Source of the DNA: an uncultured Clostridia bacterium
GTDB lineage: Bacteria; Bacillota; Clostridia; Christensenellales; Aristaeellaceae
Length of the DNA stretch: 64,000 nt
NCBI GenBank assembly: GCA_934631985.1
Contig: CAKTYE010000005.1
Location: forward strand, 1-64,000
Reading direction: 5' to 3'
Within the stretch, counting starts at the first letter, position 1, and each line of letters starts with the position of its first letter. The notes under the pieces were generated by a model. It saw only the letters and a program-made list of their open reading frames with translations, did not search any database and was not told the DNA's origin. Of the stretch, positions 1-8,536 are shown one piece after another. The translations under genes were made by a program, and so were the position numbers.

Positions 1-23
1 GCTTTGAAGCGTGGGGGGGACGG

Positions 24-72
24 AACCTCTCCGTCCCTTCGGGACACCTCCCCTTTCAGGGGAGGCTTTTGG
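24..72. repeat. Dispersed hairpin repeat, type B
   Basis: Two adjacent hairpins, GTCCC-ttc-GGGAC and CCTCCCCTTTCAGGGGAGG, are followed by CTTTTGG. A near-identical copy lies at 43752-43800. The rest of the gap up to the potC stop at 410 holds a second repeat (305-365) and no convincing gene. Confidence 0.75.
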
Positions 73-304
73 TGTGGGGGTGACTTAGGGATGGGGGGAG
101 ATAGCTTGTTGCGGGTCCAGGGGGGAGCTTGCGCCTGGCCCTGCATCGGCATCATGCGCTGCGGAAGTCTCGCGCTGGCGCGGGGTGAAGGTTGCCTGCT
201 TCCTGCTGCAAAAGGGGCTTTTCATTGTCGGTAAGCTGCCGCTTTATGCGGCGCACAGTACTGGCAATCTGCATATGGGGAGCGCAGACAAGCTGCAAGC
301 TCCC

Positions 305-365
305 GCCAAAAGGCTCCCTCTGCAGAGGGAGCTGTCAGCCTTCAGGCTGACTGAGGATACTCTCT
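305..365. repeat. Dispersed hairpin repeat, bipartite
   Basis: GCTCCCTCTGCAGAGGGAGC is followed by CAGCC-ttca-GGCTG and the tail ACTGAGGATACTCTC. It has the same two-hairpin-plus-tail layout as the copies at 8301-8370 and 49083-49145. It sits just downstream of potC and could act as its transcript end. Confidence 0.7.
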
Positions 366-409
366 CCAGCTGGGGTTTCCCACAGCCGCATTCTTCTCCG
401 CACACCCCA

Positions 410-1174
410 TCACTTCTCCGCCGTACGCCGATTGACGATCAGCAGCAGCACCAGCAGCGAAACAAACATCAGCGCGCTCAGCGCGTTCAGTGAGGGCTTG
501 ATACCCTTGCGTGCGGCGGAATAAATCAGCGTGGAAAGATTCTGCACCAGCGGGCTGGTGGTGAAATAGCTGATGGTGAAGTCGTCCAGCGAAAGCGTGA
601 AGGCCAGCATCGCGCCGGTGATGATGCCCTGCTTGCATTCGGGGATCAGCACATGGGTCAGCGCATAGGTGGGGGTAGCACCCAGGTCAAGCGCCGCCTC
701 GTAGGTGTGCTTGTTCATTTGCTTCAGCTTGGGCATCACCGATAGAATGACGTAAGGCGTGTCAAAGGTGATGTGCGCCAGCAGCATGGTGAAGTAGCCG
801 CGCTCCACCTTGGTGAAGATGAACAGCAGCATCAGGGAAATACCCGTCACAATGTCGGGCATGGTGTTGGGCAGATTGGTCAGGGTCATCATGATGGACT
901 GCGGACGCTTCTTCATGCTGTAAATGCCAATGGCTGCCAGCGTACCCAGCAGGGTGGACACCACCATGGCAATCAGCGCCACGCTGACCGTCACCTGTAA
1001 GGCGTTCATGATGGACTGATCCTGAAACAGCTCCGCATACCAGCGGAAGGAGAAACCCTCCCACTTGGCGCGGCTTTTGCCTGCGTTGAAGGACTGCACG
1101 ATCAGCACCAGAATGGGGACGTACAGAAACACCAGAATGATCGCCAGGTAGAACCGCTTGAAGAACTTTTTCAC
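410..1174 (-). CDS. potC: Polyamine ABC transporter permease PotC
   Basis: This is an inner-membrane permease subunit of a spermidine/putrescine importer, 254 aa. An N-terminal membrane segment (about residues 8-28) is followed by several more. The cytoplasmic EAA loop reads EAALDLGATPTYALTHVLIP at about residues 160-180; this loop docks on the ATPase. The start is a GTG that overlaps the potB stop by 4 bp, so the genes are translationally coupled in the order potA-potB-potC. The potD substrate-binding gene is not seen before the window edge. Family assignment is firm; the exact polyamine cannot be read from sequence. Confidence 0.93.
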   Translation of the reverse strand: MKKFFKRFYLAIILVFLYVPILVLIVQSFNAGKSRAKWEGFSFRWYAELFQDQSIMNALQVTVSVALIAMVVSTLLGTLAAIGIYSMKKRPQSIMMTLTNLPNTMPDIVTGISLMLLFIFTKVERGYFTMLLAHITFDTPYVILSVMPKLKQMNKHTYEAALDLGATPTYALTHVLIPECKQGIITGAMLAFTLSLDDFTISYFTTSPLVQNLSTLIYSAARKGIKPSLNALSALMFVSLLVLLLIVNRRTAEK

Positions 1175-2160
1175 GCGATGCCGCCTCCTTCGCCTTTGGG
1201 ATCCGCCTTGCGCAGAATGGACAGGCTGATCAGAATGAGAATCATCATGATCAGGCTCAGGGCGCTGCCAACGTTCCAGTTGCCCTCGGTGAGAAACTTC
1301 GACTCGATCAGGTCGCCGAACATTACCGTGTTGCCGCCGCCCAGCACACGCGGAATGAAGAACGTGGTCACCGAGGGCATGAAGACCATCGTAATGCCGC
1401 TGATCACGCCGGGCAGGCTCAGGGGCATGGTGACCTTCGTCAGGGTCTGCCAGTCATTGCAGCCGAGGTCCTGCGCGGCCTCGCCCAGCCGATAGTCCTG
1501 CTTGCTCAGCACCGTGTAAATGGGGAACACCATGAAGGGCAGGAAGTTGTAGACCATGCCCAGCAGCACCGCGCCGGAGTTGTACATCAGCTGCACGCCC
1601 TCGAAGCCCAGCGCCCGCAAAAGCTGATTGATCAGGCCCTGATCCTCCAAGAGGCTCATCCACGCAATGGTGCGCAGCAGAAAGTTCATCCACATGGGAA
1701 TGATGAACAGCACCACCAGAGACGCACCCAGCTTCATTTGACGGTCCGCCATGAACAGCGCCGCGGGATACCCCAGCACCAGACAGATGACCGTGCAGAG
1801 GAACGCCATCCACAGGGAGTAGACCAGCGTGTCCACATTCACTGTGCCGCGCACCACAAACTGCGCCGCGTCCGGGCCAAGGGAGGCGTAAAGCTGATTC
1901 TTGGTGTAGTTGCTGTCCCAGAAGTTGCGGAAGTTGTCCAGCGTGAACGCGCCGGTCGTGTCTGTGAAGGCGTAGTACGCGATCAGCATGACGGGCAGCA
2001 CGGTGAACAGGATCATCCACAGCGTGTAGGGCGCAGCGAACAGCGAACGCTTCACGCCCCGGTTCCGCTTGACGGAAATGCCCACCAGCAGGGCGAAGAA
2101 CGCCAGTCCCAGGCCCATGAGCCACCAGGCCCAGGAGGGCAGCTGCGTGTCAAAGTTCAT
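1171..2160 (-). CDS. potB: Polyamine ABC transporter permease PotB
   Basis: This is the second permease of the spermidine/putrescine importer, 329 aa. The start is the ATG at 2160, preceded by GAGGAGGCG on the minus strand and overlapping the potA stop by 4 bp; the reading frame runs further upstream but lacks a ribosome site there. About seven hydrophobic segments are visible. The EAA motif [20 protein letters not shown] lies near residues 220-240. A hydrophobic helix at residues 10-30 precedes the usual first segment, so this protein is longer than classical PotB (about 285 aa). It pairs with PotC to form the channel. Confidence 0.92.
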   Translation of the reverse strand: MNFDTQLPSWAWWLMGLGLAFFALLVGISVKRNRGVKRSLFAAPYTLWMILFTVLPVMLIAYYAFTDTTGAFTLDNFRNFWDSNYTKNQLYASLGPDAAQFVVRGTVNVDTLVYSLWMAFLCTVICLVLGYPAALFMADRQMKLGASLVVLFIIPMWMNFLLRTIAWMSLLEDQGLINQLLRALGFEGVQLMYNSGAVLLGMVYNFLPFMVFPIYTVLSKQDYRLGEAAQDLGCNDWQTLTKVTMPLSLPGVISGITMVFMPSVTTFFIPRVLGGGNTVMFGDLIESKFLTEGNWNVGSALSLIMMILILISLSILRKADPKGEGGGIA

Positions 2161-3236
2161 GCCTGCGCCTCCTCTTTGGGCGTAAGCGCCTGATCCATGG
2201 GCTTCATGATGTGGATGTTGAACGGCACGATGGACAGCCCCACCCGGGAACCCTGGGGCTGCATGGTGGTGGAATGCACCTTGAAGGTACACGCACCGCA
2301 GTCGATCATCATTTCGTAATGCACGCCCTTGAACAGCACACTCTGCACCGTGCCGACCAGTTGGCCCACGTCCTCGCCCACGATCATAATGTCCTCGGGA
2401 CGCACGACCACGTCCACAGGGGCATTTTCGCCAAAGCCATAGTCCACGCAGGGGAACGCCTGCCCCGCGAAGGATACCAGCTCGTCCTTGATCATGGTGC
2501 CGCGCAGAATGTTGCTTTCTCCGATAAAGTCCGCTACAAAGGCGTTGGCAGGCTCATCGTAAATGCGCTTGGGGTCGCCGATTTGCAGAATGTGGCCCTC
2601 CCGCATGACGACGATGGTGTCGCTCATGGTCAGGGCCTCCTCCTGGTCATGGGTCACATAAATGAAGGTGATGCCCAGCCGCTGCTGCATGTTCTTGATC
2701 TCCAACTGCATTTCCTTGCGCAGCTTCAGGTCAAGAGCGCCCAGCGGCTCGTCCAGCAGTAGCACCTCCGGCTCGTTGACCAGTGCGCGGGCGATGGCGA
2801 CACGCTGCTGCTGTCCGCCGGAAAGCGCATCCACATGGCGCTTGCCGTAGCCCTTCAGGTTGACCATTTCCAGCATGGCCTCTACCTTGCGGGTGATCTC
2901 CGCCTTGGGAACCTTCTTCAGCTTCAGGCCGAAGGCGATGTTGTCAAAGACGTTCAGGTGGGGGAACAGCGCGTACTTCTGGAAGACTGTGTTTACCCGG
3001 CGCTTGTAGGGCGGCACCTGCGAGATATCCCGGCCCTCGAACAGCACCTCGCCGGAGGTGGGGGTCTCAAAGCCGCCGATGATGCGCAGGGTGGTGGTTT
3101 TGCCGCAGCCGGAGGGACCCAGCAGGGTGACGAACTCCTTTTTGCGGATGTAGAGGTTGATGTTTTCCAGAACGGTGGTTCCGTCAAATTCCTTGGAGAT
3201 ATTTTTCAGATCAATGAGACGTTCATTCTCCACCAT
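2157..3236 (-). CDS. potA: Polyamine ABC transporter ATPase PotA
   Basis: This is the ATP-hydrolysing subunit of the polyamine importer, 359 aa. Walker A is GPSGCGKTT, the signature is LSGGQQQR, Walker B is VLLLDEP with the following D-loop, and the switch His is in THDQEEAL. The C-terminal 120 residues form a TOBE-type regulatory domain (VVRPEDIMI). The start chosen is ATG at 3236, with AGGAGG 8 nt upstream; upstream in-frame Met codons (3263, 3242) have worse spacing. It is the first gene of potABC. It lies downstream of the XRE-cupin gene on the same strand, but a hairpin at 3407-3451 separates the two, suggesting its own promoter. Confidence 0.94.
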   Translation of the reverse strand: MVENERLIDLKNISKEFDGTTVLENINLYIRKKEFVTLLGPSGCGKTTTLRIIGGFETPTSGEVLFEGRDISQVPPYKRRVNTVFQKYALFPHLNVFDNIAFGLKLKKVPKAEITRKVEAMLEMVNLKGYGKRHVDALSGGQQQRVAIARALVNEPEVLLLDEPLGALDLKLRKEMQLEIKNMQQRLGITFIYVTHDQEEALTMSDTIVVMREGHILQIGDPKRIYDEPANAFVADFIGESNILRGTMIKDELVSFAGQAFPCVDYGFGENAPVDVVVRPEDIMIVGEDVGQLVGTVQSVLFKGVHYEMMIDCGACTFKVHSTTMQPQGSRVGLSIVPFNIHIMKPMDQALTPKEEAQA

Positions 3237-3406
3237 GTGCATGTCCTCCTGGTATATTGGCATACTGTACGGTCCTTCCGCACAGCAAAGGAAGTCTAAA
3301 GCAGTTTTTTCTATCGACCGCTCGTTGTTGGACCCAAATTCCCTCCATCGAAGCAACCATTTATATTTTCTTCCACATGGTCTTCGGGAGGGGGCCCGAG
3401 GGAGGG

Positions 3407-3451
3407 AAAGTCGGGCATAGCCGCCAGTGGCGGCTGAGCATGCCCGGCTTT
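3407..3451 (-). terminator. Hairpin terminator after XRE-cupin gene
   Basis: Nested stem: CGGGCAT / ATGCCCG outside and GCCGCC-agt-GGCGGC inside, flanked by AAAG and CTTT. It lies in the 308-bp gap between the regulator (stop at 3545) and potA. The rest of that gap is GC-rich with no gene seen. Confidence 0.6.
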
Positions 3452-3544
3452 CTCACCCGAAACAAGCGGCCAGGGGCCGCGCCGATTGAGGGTGCGGAGC
3501 TGGCGTCACAGAAGCCGCCTCCCCCGGAGTTCTCCCTCTCTCCG

Positions 3545-4087
3545 TCAAAAGCTCGGCGGGGTGGAGACCCAGAGAATTTTGGCTTTGGTTTTGTTGGGGT
3601 TTTCAAGCCAGTGTTCGGTCTTGGGGTGGAGGCAGAAGCTGCCGCCGGTCTTGACGCGGGTCTTGCGCTCACCCAGACAGAGATTGATGCTGCCGGACAG
3701 CACATAGCCGAACTCCTCGATCTCGCCGGGGGAGAGGTGCATCGTCTCACCGCCGGGGCCGATCTCGACCAGGATCGGCTCCATGTCGTTCTTCTGCGCG
3801 TCGGGAATCAGCCAGGTGATGGTTCCCCGCAGCGTATCGGGGTCTTCCTTGACGAACATGTCCTGGGGCGCGAAAACAGTCTTTTCGGCAGGCTTCTCAT
3901 TAAAGAAGGCCGGGAGTGAGCTGCCCAGACACTCCAGCATGTCCGTCAGGGTGGCAATGGAGGGCGAAGCAAGATTGCGCTCCACCTGTGAAATGAAGCC
4001 TTTGCTCAGTTCGCACCTGTCCGCCAGCTCCTCCTGGGTCAAGCCCCGCTGCAAGCGCAGCAGCCGCAGCTTTTCACCAATATCCAT
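3545..4087 (-). CDS. XRE-family regulator with cupin domain
   Basis: This 180-aa protein has an N-terminal HTH_3 domain (residues 5-60, with TQEELADRCELSKGFISQVE as the helix-turn-helix) and a C-terminal cupin barrel (about 105-178, with GPGGETMHLSPGEIEEFGYV). This architecture matches PuuR-like regulators that sense small metabolites, and genes of this type often sit beside potABC. It is transcribed in the same direction as potABC and just upstream, so a role in polyamine control is a reasonable inference. Two identical-format dyads lie 35-88 bp upstream of its start and suggest autoregulation. The ligand is unknown. Confidence 0.88.
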   Translation of the reverse strand: MDIGEKLRLLRLQRGLTQEELADRCELSKGFISQVERNLASPSIATLTDMLECLGSSLPAFFNEKPAEKTVFAPQDMFVKEDPDTLRGTITWLIPDAQKNDMEPILVEIGPGGETMHLSPGEIEEFGYVLSGSINLCLGERKTRVKTGGSFCLHPKTEHWLENPNKTKAKILWVSTPPSF

Positions 4088-4121
4088 GGGCCGCGCTCCC
4101 TCCTCTCCGGGCCGTTTGCCC

Positions 4122-4140
4122 GGTTTACTTTCACTAAACC
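4122..4140. promoter_or_regulatory. Operator candidate 1 (GGTTTA-N7-TAAACC)
   Basis: This 19-bp dyad has GGTTTA and TAAACC arms around 7 bp, 35 bp upstream of the XRE-cupin start. The same arms and spacer length recur at 4157-4175, which argues for a dimer binding twice. A further half-site, TAAACC, is at 4192-4197. Confidence 0.6.
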
Positions 4141-4156
4141 GCTGATGACAGTAATG

Positions 4157-4175
4157 GGTTTAGAATTTCTAAACC
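4157..4175. promoter_or_regulatory. Operator candidate 2 (GGTTTA-N7-TAAACC)
   Basis: This is a 19-bp near-perfect palindrome, GGTTTAGAA-T-TTCTAAACC, with its centre 35 bp from that of the first dyad. Likely bound by the adjacent XRE-cupin regulator (inference). Confidence 0.6.
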
Positions 4176-4406
4176 GCAAAACAGCATACATTAAACCACA
4201 GCACAGGGGGCATGTCAAGCATTTCACGGAAAAAATGCAAATTTTACAGAAAGAAGGGGGGAAGGGGAGAGAAAAGGCAGCCATGGCCTGAAAAAAACCT
4301 TCAAGAGATGGCTGCTATGTGCATTACCAGAAAGCTCCATTAGGAAAATAATGAATAATGTAGAAATCTGAGAAGACATGTAAGGAGGAAGGCCTCGGCA
4401 GACTGC

Positions 4407-4547
4407 TCACCACAACCTAGCACTCTCAACCACCTCTGGCCGTTCAGCATTGCCGATCATAGGCGCGGCCCTGTCCAGCAAGCACAGCGAAGCCATTTCA
4501 TCCGTATTCAGCTCAAAGTCGAACACCTGAAGGTTCTCAGCAATGCG
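4407..4547 (-). pseudogene. Aldo/keto reductase C-terminal remnant
   Basis: Minus-strand translation gives RIAENLQVFDFELNTDEMAS, then LCLLDRAAPMIGNAERPEVVE and a TGA stop. This is the C-terminal end typical of NADPH-dependent aldo/keto reductases of the 2,5-diketogluconate reductase type. Only about 46 of the usual 280 residues remain; the catalytic Tyr/Lys/His part is missing. It abuts a plus-strand MerR remnant, so it looks like one half of a former divergent pair joined by a deletion. Confidence 0.6.
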
Positions 4548-4575
4548 CGCTGCATCCGTCAATTGGATGCAGGGC

Positions 4576-4857
4576 ATCAAGGGCCTGAAGGGCTGTGGTG
4601 CATCCATCAAGGATGTTCAGGAATACTGCCGCCTGTGTCTGTTGGAGGAATCGGAGGAAAATCTGCGGGCGCGGTATGCGATCATTTTGAAGCAGCGCAC
4701 GGAAGCCCATAAGCGCGTGGAGGAGGCGAAGGCCGCTGCCCAATATATGGATGAAAAGGTCACGCGCTACGAGGCCATTCTCGCGGGTCTTGCACCGGAC
4801 GATACCAACCCGAAGCGCTGGACGGCGGAGAACAGGCCGCGGCATGGACATGCTTGA
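4576..4857 (+). pseudogene. MerR-family regulator C-terminal remnant
   Basis: The frame reads IKGLKGCGASIKDVQEYCRL, then CLLEESEENLRARYAII and a long coiled-coil helix ending in YEAILAGLAPDD. This matches the effector/dimerisation end of MerR-type regulators (helix after the wing, then the antiparallel coil). The DNA-binding N-terminus of about 50 residues is absent. The open frame starts at 4543, but residues before 4576 do not match the family. It may be a pseudogene or a short dimerisation-only protein; decay is more likely. Confidence 0.6.
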
Positions 4858-4917
4858 GCCACCGCCTGACAGTTTGCCCTTTCGTCTTTTTTCTTCATTT
4901 TCTCCCTGATTCTCACC

Positions 4918-4946
4918 TTGTTCTGCACCCGCAAATGTGATACAAT
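4918..4946 (+). promoter_or_regulatory. Sigma-A type promoter of the helicase
   Basis: The -35 is TTGTTC (4918-4923) and the -10 is TACAAT (4941-4946), with a 17-bp spacer. It lies 47 bp before the helicase start. Confidence 0.65.
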
Positions 4947-4992
4947 GAGAACTCGGCGCATCCGTGCCAAATTCGAGAACAGGAATGAGATT

Positions 4993-6426
4993 ATGTCATT
5001 TGCATCCATGCAGTTAATGCCGCAGCTGCTCCGCGCTGTGGAGCAGAGCGGTTATACCGAACCGACCCCCATTCAGCAGGCGACCATTCCGCTGGTGCTT
5101 TCCGGCAAGGACGTGCTGGGCTGCGCCCAGACTGGCACCGGCAAGACCGCTGCGTTTGCCCTGCCCATTTTGCAGCGGCTGGCTCGCCGTCCGGTGCGTC
5201 CCGGCGAGCCGCGCCCCATTCGCGCGCTGATCCTGACCCCTACCCGGGAGCTGGCTCAGCAGATTCAGGATAACTTTGTGGCCTATGGCAAGCAGCTGGC
5301 GATTTTTTCCTGCGTACTGTTCGGCGGCGTGAACCAGACCGCGCAGGTCAACGCCCTGCACCGGGGCGCAGACATCGTGGTCGCCTGCCCGGGCCGTTTG
5401 ATGGACCTGATGGGTCAGGGCTACGTTCGGTTGGATTATGTAGAGACCTTTGTGCTGGATGAGGCCGACCGCATGCTGGACATGGGCTTCATCCATGACG
5501 TGCGGCGCATTGCCGCCAAGCTGCCGGAGAAGCATCAGACGCTGCTTTTCTCCGCCACCATGCCCACCGAGGTGGAGGAGCTTGCCATGCAGCTGCTGCA
5601 CGACCCGGAAACGGTGAAGGTGGACCCGGTGTCCTCCCCGGTGGAGGCCATCGATCAGGTGCTGTATTATGTGGATAAGGCGAACAAGAAGCATCTGCTG
5701 GCAAAACTGCTGCGGGAGCCGGAGGTAGAGAATGCGCTGGTGTTTTCCCGCACCAAGCATGGCGCGGACCGTATTGTGCGCGACCTGTCCCGGGCAGGCA
5801 TCACGGCGGCTGCCATCCATGGCGATAAGAGCCAGAATGCCCGCCAGGCGGCGCTGGACAGCTTCAAGCGCGGCGACAGCAAGGTGCTGGTGGCGACCGA
5901 CATTGCTGCCCGCGGCATCGACATTGCGGGCCTGAGCCATGTGTTCAACTACGATCTGCCCAACGAGCCGGAGGCCTATGTGCATCGCATTGGACGCACG
6001 GGCCGCGCAGGGCATACGGGCAAGGCTATCAGCTTTTGCTGCATCGATGAGATCAAGCAGCTGGGGCAGATCGAGAAGCTGATCCGCCGCCGTTTGCCTG
6101 TGAAGGAAAGCGAGTGGCCCATGGAGGTCACCACGCCTTCTGAGCCGAAGCCTCGCATGCCGCGTCCCGCTAAGGTGGACAATCGCGGCAATGCCATTCC
6201 TGAGCGGAAGCCCGCCCGCGCAGCGAAGGCTGGTGTGCCGGCCCGCGTTCCGCGCGGCGGTCAGCCCATCACCATCGGCAAGGATGGGCGCATGAAGCCC
6301 GCTGTTCCGGCGAAGGCTGCGGGCAAGGCTGCGCATAAGGCGGTCAATAAGCCTGTGAATAAGGCTGGGAGTAAGCCTGCGCTGGCAAAGCCTGTGCAGC
6401 GGGTCAATCGGCATAAGAAGGGCTGA
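4993..6426 (+). CDS. DEAD-box ATP-dependent RNA helicase
   Basis: This 477-aa RNA helicase of the RhlE/CshA type unwinds structured RNA in ribosome assembly or mRNA decay. All core motifs are visible: Q motif ([10 protein letters not shown]), Walker [31 protein letters not shown] and [10 protein letters not shown], covering residues 1-370. The last 90 residues are a Lys/Arg/Ala/Pro-rich basic tail likely to bind RNA. The start is ATG 4993; the frame is open upstream to a TTG at 4918, but that codon is the -35 box. A terminator follows, so it is a single-gene unit. Confidence 0.95.
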   Translation: MSFASMQLMPQLLRAVEQSGYTEPTPIQQATIPLVLSGKDVLGCAQTGTGKTAAFALPILQRLARRPVRPGEPRPIRALILTPTRELAQQIQDNFVAYGKQLAIFSCVLFGGVNQTAQVNALHRGADIVVACPGRLMDLMGQGYVRLDYVETFVLDEADRMLDMGFIHDVRRIAAKLPEKHQTLLFSATMPTEVEELAMQLLHDPETVKVDPVSSPVEAIDQVLYYVDKANKKHLLAKLLREPEVENALVFSRTKHGADRIVRDLSRAGITAAAIHGDKSQNARQAALDSFKRGDSKVLVATDIAARGIDIAGLSHVFNYDLPNEPEAYVHRIGRTGRAGHTGKAISFCCIDEIKQLGQIEKLIRRRLPVKESEWPMEVTTPSEPKPRMPRPAKVDNRGNAIPERKPARAAKAGVPARVPRGGQPITIGKDGRMKPAVPAKAAGKAAHKAVNKPVNKAGSKPALAKPVQRVNRHKKG

Positions 6427-6438
6427 GATGGATTTTTG

Positions 6439-6468
6439 GAGGGCTGTGCTGGGGCATGGCCCTCTTTT
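6439..6468 (+). terminator. Helicase terminator
   Basis: The GAGGGC / GCCCTC stem is followed by TTTT, 13 bp after the helicase stop. Confidence 0.65.
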
Positions 6469-6507
6469 GAGTGCGCCTTGATTGGTGGAGGGGGAGAAGC
6501 GGCTTGT

Positions 6508-6568
6508 GAGCATACCCTCCTGCCGCCTCGGGGCGGCTGTCCTCCCTCTGCGGAGGGAGGCGTTTGGT
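6508..6568. repeat. Dispersed hairpin repeat, bipartite
   Basis: This copy is in reverse orientation: CATACCCTCCT tail, GCCGCC-tcgg-GGCGGC, then CCTCCCTCTGCGGAGGGAGG. It occupies much of the 348-bp gap before the MATE gene; the remainder holds the helicase terminator and the MATE promoter. Confidence 0.8.
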
Positions 6569-6714
6569 GCAGGAGCATGTAGGGCGGGGATGACCTGCTT
6601 TGGGGTGATTAGGCAGATTATGAGTTGATTCCAGTATGGTGATGAACTTGCAGATTATGAGCTTTGTCACACATTCTTACTTATGAGACGGCGTGGGACC
6701 AAAATCTTTTATGG

Positions 6715-6743
6715 TAGACAAATCCCTGCCGATGTGCTATATA
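6715..6743 (+). promoter_or_regulatory. Promoter of MATE exporter
   Basis: The -35 is TAGACA (6715-6720), the spacer 17 bp and the -10 TATATA (6738-6743). Confidence 0.55.
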
Positions 6744-6774
6744 CAAGGCTGAATCTACTTGCCCTGGAGGTTTT

Positions 6775-8160
6775 ATGTTTAGGAAGCGTACCTCTGCGCC
6801 CGCGCAAAGCAACAGCATCACCGAGGGCGTGATCTGGAAGCAGCTGCTCATTTTCTTTTTCCCCATTTTGCTGGGGACCTTTTTTCAGCAGCTTTATAAC
6901 ACGGCTGACGCAATTATCGTCGGCAAGTTTGTCGGGAAGGAGGCCCTTGCCGCAGTGGGCGGCGCAACGGGCAGCCTGATCAACCTGATCGTAGGCTTCT
7001 TTGTGGGCCTGTCCTCTGGCGCAACGGTCATTATTTCCCAGTTTTTCGGCGGACATCGGGATGCGGATGTAAGCAAGGCCGTGCATACTGCCGCTGCCAT
7101 GGCGCTGGGCGGCGGCGCACTGCTGACGGTCATCGGCCTGCTGCTTTCGCCCTGGCTGCTGGAAATGATGGGTACCCCCGAGGATGTGATGGAGTATGCC
7201 CTTGTGTACATCCGCATTTATTTCGTGGGCATGATCCCCAACCTGGTGTACAACATCGGCTCCGGCGTACTGCGTGCAGTGGGTGATAGCCGCCGTCCAC
7301 TGCTGTTCCTGATTGCGGCCTGCCTGACGAACATCGTGCTGGATGTGGTGTGCGTCATGGGCCTGAACATGGGCGTAGCGGGCGCGGCGCTAGCGACGAT
7401 CCTGTCCCAGACGGTCAGTGCAGTGCTGGTGGCAATGACGCTGATGCGCAGCAACACCTCCTATCGGCTGATGGTGCGGAAGATTCGTCTGCACATGGAT
7501 CTGCTGGAGCAGATCGTGCGTATCGGTTTACCTGCGGGCCTGCAATCTGTCATGTACTCCCTGTCCAACGCCATTATTCAGGCGGCGGTCAACGGCTTCG
7601 GCACGGATATTCTTGCCGGGTGGACGGCCTATGGCAAGCTGGACGGTCTGTATTGGATGATCGTCAATGCCTTTGGCATTTCCGTGACCACCTTTGTGGG
7701 GCAGAACTTCGGTGCGAAGCGCTATGACCGCATGAAAAAGAGCGTCCGCGCCTGCCTGATCATGACGGCGGTTGCGACACTGCTGATCAGCGCAATTCTC
7801 CTGACCTTTGGCGAAACGCTGTATCGGCTGTTTACGGATGACGAGGCGGTCATTGAGCAGGGCATGATTATTCTGCATCTGCTGGTGCCGACGTACCTCA
7901 CCTACATTTGCATTGAGATCCTTTCCGGCGCGGTGCGCGGTGCGGGCGATTCGCTGATCCCGACGCTGTTCACGCTGGGCGGCGTATGCCTGCTGCGGGC
8001 AGTGTGGGTGCTGGTGATCTCACCTTCGTATCACAGCATTTCGGTGATGCTGCTCAGCTATCCCATTACCTGGACGCTGACCTCGGTGCTGTTTATTGTA
8101 TACTATCTGCGCGGGAACTGGCTGAAGCGGTGTATTCGCAAGGCTGGACTGGAAGAATGA
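6775..8160 (+). CDS. MATE family efflux transporter
   Basis: This is a 461-aa, 12-helix multidrug/toxin extrusion protein that exports cationic compounds in exchange for Na+ or H+. The two MATE repeats are visible: LLIFFFPILLGTFFQQLYNT at residues 23-42 and the second copy beginning near residue 243 (QIVRIGLPAGLQSVMYSLSN). Repeated RAVGDSR and RGAGDS loop motifs also occur. A GGAGG ribosome site lies 5 nt upstream. It is a single-gene unit with its own promoter and terminator. It is the first of three MATE genes in the window. The substrate cannot be predicted. Confidence 0.93.
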   Translation: MFRKRTSAPAQSNSITEGVIWKQLLIFFFPILLGTFFQQLYNTADAIIVGKFVGKEALAAVGGATGSLINLIVGFFVGLSSGATVIISQFFGGHRDADVSKAVHTAAAMALGGGALLTVIGLLLSPWLLEMMGTPEDVMEYALVYIRIYFVGMIPNLVYNIGSGVLRAVGDSRRPLLFLIAACLTNIVLDVVCVMGLNMGVAGAALATILSQTVSAVLVAMTLMRSNTSYRLMVRKIRLHMDLLEQIVRIGLPAGLQSVMYSLSNAIIQAAVNGFGTDILAGWTAYGKLDGLYWMIVNAFGISVTTFVGQNFGAKRYDRMKKSVRACLIMTAVATLLISAILLTFGETLYRLFTDDEAVIEQGMIILHLLVPTYLTYICIEILSGAVRGAGDSLIPTLFTLGGVCLLRAVWVLVISPSYHSISVMLLSYPITWTLTSVLFIVYYLRGNWLKRCIRKAGLEE

Positions 8161-8164
8161 AAAG

Positions 8165-8215
8165 AGGAACCGATGTTGTGGGGAGGAATAAGCCCATAAT
8201 GTCGGTTCCTTTTTT
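8165..8215 (+). terminator. Terminator after MATE gene
   Basis: The AGGAACCGA / TCGGTTCCT stem is followed by six T. Confidence 0.8.
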
Positions 8216-8300
8216 AGGTACAGATGGCAGGAAATGAAGGCTTGCATATCGGTATCAGAATGGTCTCTTACTCCGCACCATGCAGTTTTTCATGCCCGTA

Positions 8301-8370
8301 TCAAAAGCATCCCTCCGCAGAGGGAGGACAACCGCCCTCGAGGGCGGCAGGAGGATACTCTCACAAGCTG
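8301..8370. repeat. Dispersed hairpin repeat, bipartite
   Basis: CCCTCCGCAGAGGG is followed by CCGCCC-tcga-GGGCGG and the tail CAGGAGGATACTCTC. This is the typical form of the family, lying in the gap upstream of the permease. Confidence 0.8.
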
Positions 8371-8452
8371 CATTTCCTCTCAGCATATTCCTCACGTCCC
8401 CCTCTATCTCTAAAAATCTCCGAACAAATCTTAAAATACTTCAAAAAACATA

Positions 8453-8481
8453 TGGATTTTTCCAAACGTATGTGGTATACT
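8453..8481 (+). promoter_or_regulatory. Weak promoter candidate of purine permease
   Basis: The -10 is TATACT (8476-8481), with TGGATT 17 bp upstream as a poor -35. No purine-riboswitch core was recognised in the leader. Confidence 0.35.
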
Positions 8482-8536
8482 TGAAACGTTTTTCAGCCGT
8501 ATGGGGACGGCAAAAAAAGTATTGGAGGAATCACAG

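Noticed and set aside
1..409. A potD gene downstream of potC
   Set aside because: Only hairpin repeats and short meaningless frames are present up to the window edge.
5014..6513. Long open frame antisense to the DEAD-box helicase
   Set aside because: It mirrors the helicase codons in a high-GC gene and has no ribosome site or recognisable motif; similar shadows lie opposite both CydDC-like genes, the GH3 gene, the GH38 gene and infB.
8371..8536. Purine riboswitch before the purine permease
   Set aside because: The conserved three-way-junction core was not found; the leader is AT-rich with only a weak promoter.
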